This document shows, piece by piece, positions 60,938 to 64,000 of a stretch of DNA of 64,000 nt (positions are counted from its first letter, which is position 1; the number at the start of each line of letters is the position of its first letter). The stretch is from Oreohelix idahoensis (taxonomy: Eukaryota > Mollusca > Gastropoda > Stylommatophora > Oreohelicidae). The notes below the pieces were generated by a model. The model saw nothing but the letters and a program-made list of their open reading frames with translations. It did no database searches and was not told the DNA's origin. The position numbers and the translations under genes are program-made. The stretch lies in the NCBI GenBank assembly GCA_024509875.1, contig JAMPIV010012171.1:248001-312000 (forward strand). Direction: 5' to 3'.

Positions 60938-61241
60938 ATTGTCATGCCATAGCAATACTTCTATTGTCATGCCATAGCAATACTTCTATTGTCATGCCAT
61001 AGCAATACTTCTATTGTCATGCCATAGCAATACTTCTATTGTCATGCCATAGCAATACTTCTATTGTCATGCCATAGCAATACTTCTATTGTCATACCAT
61101 AGCAATACTTCTATTGTCATGCATTAACAATACTTCTATTGTCATGCCCTAGCAATACTTCTATTGTCATACCATAGCAACACTTCTATTGTCATACCAT
61201 AGCAATACTTCTATTGTCATGCCGTAACAATACTTCTATTG
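60938..61241 (+). repeat. 25-bp tandem array (about 12 units)
   Basis: The unit is CTTCTATTGTCATGCC plus ATAGCAATA, with a few units diverged (CATTAACAA, GCCGTAACAA). Confidence 0.95.
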
Positions 61242-61594
61242 TGCGTGTAACAGGACGCATCCAGCGTGTATACAACCAGCACGCAACAGGAACAGTTAAC
61301 TTTCATACTCTTCGATATTTGCTGGTGGCGACTGAGTACCTATGGGTTTGCACGAAGTACAGTAACAGTAACTGTTCTGTGTAAGCACATATTTCTGAAA
61401 GTCTGTAACTTCTTGGTTGTAACATTCATGATTGTCATTATCTATTTTTGTTGTTGTATGAACACAAGAAAGACTACACGATGCAGTGAACGATTGCTAG
61501 ACGAAATGCTCATTCATCATTATGAACTGAACTCAGGTCACGCTGTGGGGCCTATAAGACAGGTGCGATAATTCTCCATTCATCGCAGTTCCGA

Positions 61595-61716
<122 letters not shown>

Positions 61717-61968
61717 CATCTTGTATCTACTCATTTTTTTGGAGTTTTTCTCCACGATTTATCTTCAACGCCCATGCGTCCACCATTCCCTTTTTGTCCG
61801 CAGGGAGTTGTCCCTGCCTTATTGTGGCCTACTGTAATAACGTGATCAATCCTTCGCTCCACCTTCCACTCATCTCGAAATCTGTCGTTTTTAAAAGTTT
61901 CTTTCCGTTTTGTGCCGTTGTGTTTTCTGTTTTCAGTTGAATTATTTCAAGGATACTTTGATGACTAT

Positions 61969-62225
<257 letters not shown>

Positions 62226-62428
62226 TGCAAAGTAAAATAAAATAGCACACTCATATTAACATTAACTACTTATAAACATGACATAAAATATGTAGAAAAG
62301 TACAAACATCGTCATTAGAACCTACAATTGATATTATAAGAAAAGATAATCTGATTAGGGGGGCATGTAATCAAAACTAATAAAGTATTCGAAAAGTCTA
62401 CGATTGTATGAAAAGGGACTGAAAGAGA

Positions 62429-62480
62429 GCGAACGAACTTTATTTTCAAAGTGTTGAGAGAAAGGAACTTAGGCCCGTCT
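62429..62480 (-). repeat. GTTC-tailed short repeat, copy c (fragment)
   Basis: Only the last 50 bp are present (GCGAACGAACTTTATTTTCA on the plus strand), bounded on the right by a GA microsatellite. Confidence 0.7.
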
Positions 62481-62521
62481 AAGAGAGAGAGAGAGAAGGC
62501 GAGAGAGAGAGAGAGAGAGAA

Positions 62522-62613
<92 letters not shown>
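62481..62613 (+). repeat. GA dinucleotide microsatellite, interrupted
   Basis: GA repeats with two short AGGCG/AAGCG interruptions near the left end, lying between short repeat copies c and d. Confidence 0.95.
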
Positions 62614-62616
<3 letters not shown>

Positions 62617-62665
62617 ACGAACTTTGTTTTCAAAGTGTTGAGAAATAGGAACATAGGTTCGTCTA

Positions 62666-62668
<3 letters not shown>
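62612..62668 (-). repeat. GTTC-tailed short repeat, copy d (fragment)
   Basis: This is nearly the same 50-bp end as copy c, again wedged between GA runs. Copies c and d with their GA runs probably arose by local tandem duplication. Confidence 0.7.

Positions 62669-62721
<53 letters not shown>
62669..62721 (+). repeat. GA dinucleotide microsatellite
   Basis: About 26 GA repeats following copy d. Confidence 0.95.
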
Positions 62722-62723
<2 letters not shown>

Positions 62724-62775
62724 AACAGACTGAATGATTGACGAACGGACAGATAGAGAGACCGTTAGGTTGGTA

Positions 62776-63041
<266 letters not shown>

Positions 63042-63321
63042 TTTTCATACGCACATATTCACTCCCTCACAAACCCATTCTCTCTCACTTTCACAACACA
63101 ATCAATCTTTCACTCACCCACTGACTCATCGACTCGCACACAAATTCACATGTGAATAGAACTAACGTGTAAAAAGACGTGGGTAAATTTTACTCACTTG
63201 AATTATGTATAAACAAGCAAACAAGAACGTGTGATTGCACTTACATGTGTACTCTTATGTGTTACACACTTGTCAATTGTACACATATGTATGTGCAAAG
63301 ATAAAAAACATAGCACAATGA
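63042..63321. other. Non-coding spacer
   Basis: AT-rich sequence with CACTCAC-like words; nothing recognised. Confidence 0.45.
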
Positions 63322-63450
63322 AAACGAACGAACGAACTAACTTTTATTTTTAAGGGTTTAGAATTGGGCACGCAGGTCCCTCTAACATTCTGCCATTCCC
63401 CTCTCTCTCGTCTTCTGTACCGAATCCATTCCATTTATTCTTGCATATTT
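63322..63450 (-). repeat. GTTC-tailed short repeat, copy e
   Basis: One of the two longer copies. The plus strand shows GAACGAACGAAC, then AATTGGGCACGCAGGTCCCT and ATTCTGCCATTCC, aligned with copy b. Confidence 0.75.
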
Positions 63451-63539
63451 TAATTGTTAATTATGAAAAATATAAGTAGAATACAAACAATCAAAATGAA
63501 AATAAAATTACAACATTGTAACAGTACAATAACTGTATA

Positions 63540-64000
63540 CTCACATTTACATTCTTCTTCTTTGATACTTAACCGCGGACTGTCAAAGCAGTCAGTGGCG
63601 ACCACGCCTTGTGGCGTCTTGTAGGGCGGCAATAAACTGCTTCCATTTTGCTCAGTCGGCGGCCATCCTTCGTACAGTGCCCCAGCTCTGGTTAATTCTT
63701 TTCATTTCGGCCTCCACACTTCTCTTCCAAGTTGTTTTTTGTCGGCCTCTCTTTCGCTTTCCTTCAGGGGTCCATAGCACAGCTGTTCTTGTGATAACAT
63801 CGGTGTTTATTCTGCGGACGTGGCCAACCCAACTCCAGTGTCCGTGAACTATAATGGTGCGCTTGTCCTCTTGGTTACTCAGAGTAAGTAGTTCTTAGTT
63901 GGTGATGGTATTCGGCCTAAAGATTCGGATAATTTTCCTTAGGCAGATTGTGCGAAAGGAGGACAATTTCGATACTTCCTTCTCTGTTAATCTCCAGCCT
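63540..64000 (-). mobile_element. LINE 3' end, copy 3, running off the window
   Basis: The minus strand encodes the end of a LINE ORF2: LRKIIRIFRPNTIT, then NQEDKRTIIVHGHW, SWVGHVRRINTDVITRTA, PEGKRKRGRQKTTW and MAAD-stop-AKWKQF, ending near 63590. At least two in-frame stops are present, one at the Arg codon position of the ADRAKW motif. The 3' tail is GAA-type (63548-63560). It is the longest of the three copies and extends beyond the right edge. Confidence 0.87.

Overview
This 64 kb window looks like intergenic, repeat-saturated DNA from an invertebrate animal nuclear genome. A marine mollusc or other lophotrochozoan is my best guess, but nothing in the window fixes the taxon. I see no convincing host protein gene, rRNA, CRISPR array or bacterial-type operon. 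Recognisable coding sequence belongs to transposable elements, and the longest open frames (up to about 5,300 codons) are artefacts of tandem repeats whose units lack stop codons.

Layout. 1-0.9 kb: AT-rich sequence with short tandem duplications. 0.9-14.1 kb: a 60-bp satellite split by a minus-strand Ty3/Gypsy-type LTR retrotransposon (element 1, about 1334-10726). 14.1-21.0 kb: unique sequence, a 26-bp minisatellite, a 16-bp array, a GTT run and two copies of an unclassified dispersed repeat. 21.0-36.8 kb: one 24-bp minisatellite of about 656 copies. 36.8-47.6 kb: a LINE 3' end, a tRNA-derived SINE, a Tc1-like DNA transposon with exact terminal inverted repeats, and a 48-bp array. 47.7-56.8 kb: a second Ty3/Gypsy-type element (element 2), also on the minus strand, with 1003-bp LTRs. 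56.8-64.0 kb: two further LINE 3' ends, a second SINE copy, GA/CT/GATA/GACA microsatellites and a small repeat family with a GTTC-type tail.

How the genes fit together. Both LTR elements encode a coiled-coil Gag, an Asn/Gly/Arg-rich nucleocapsid region, a DSG aspartic protease, an integrase (HHCC, D,D35E, GPY/F), then reverse transcriptase and RNase H. Integrase lies upstream of reverse transcriptase. This is the reverse of ordinary Ty3/Gypsy and matches the Gmr1-like group. LTR pairs are nearly identical, so both insertions look young. Most frame breaks fall in mononucleotide runs, which raises the possibility that they are assembly errors.

Most notable: the Gmr1-like pol order in two distinct families, the homopolymer pattern of the breaks, the giant 24-bp array open in five of six frames, and a 142-bp insertion with a 13-bp target duplication and a hammerhead-like core inside one SINE copy.
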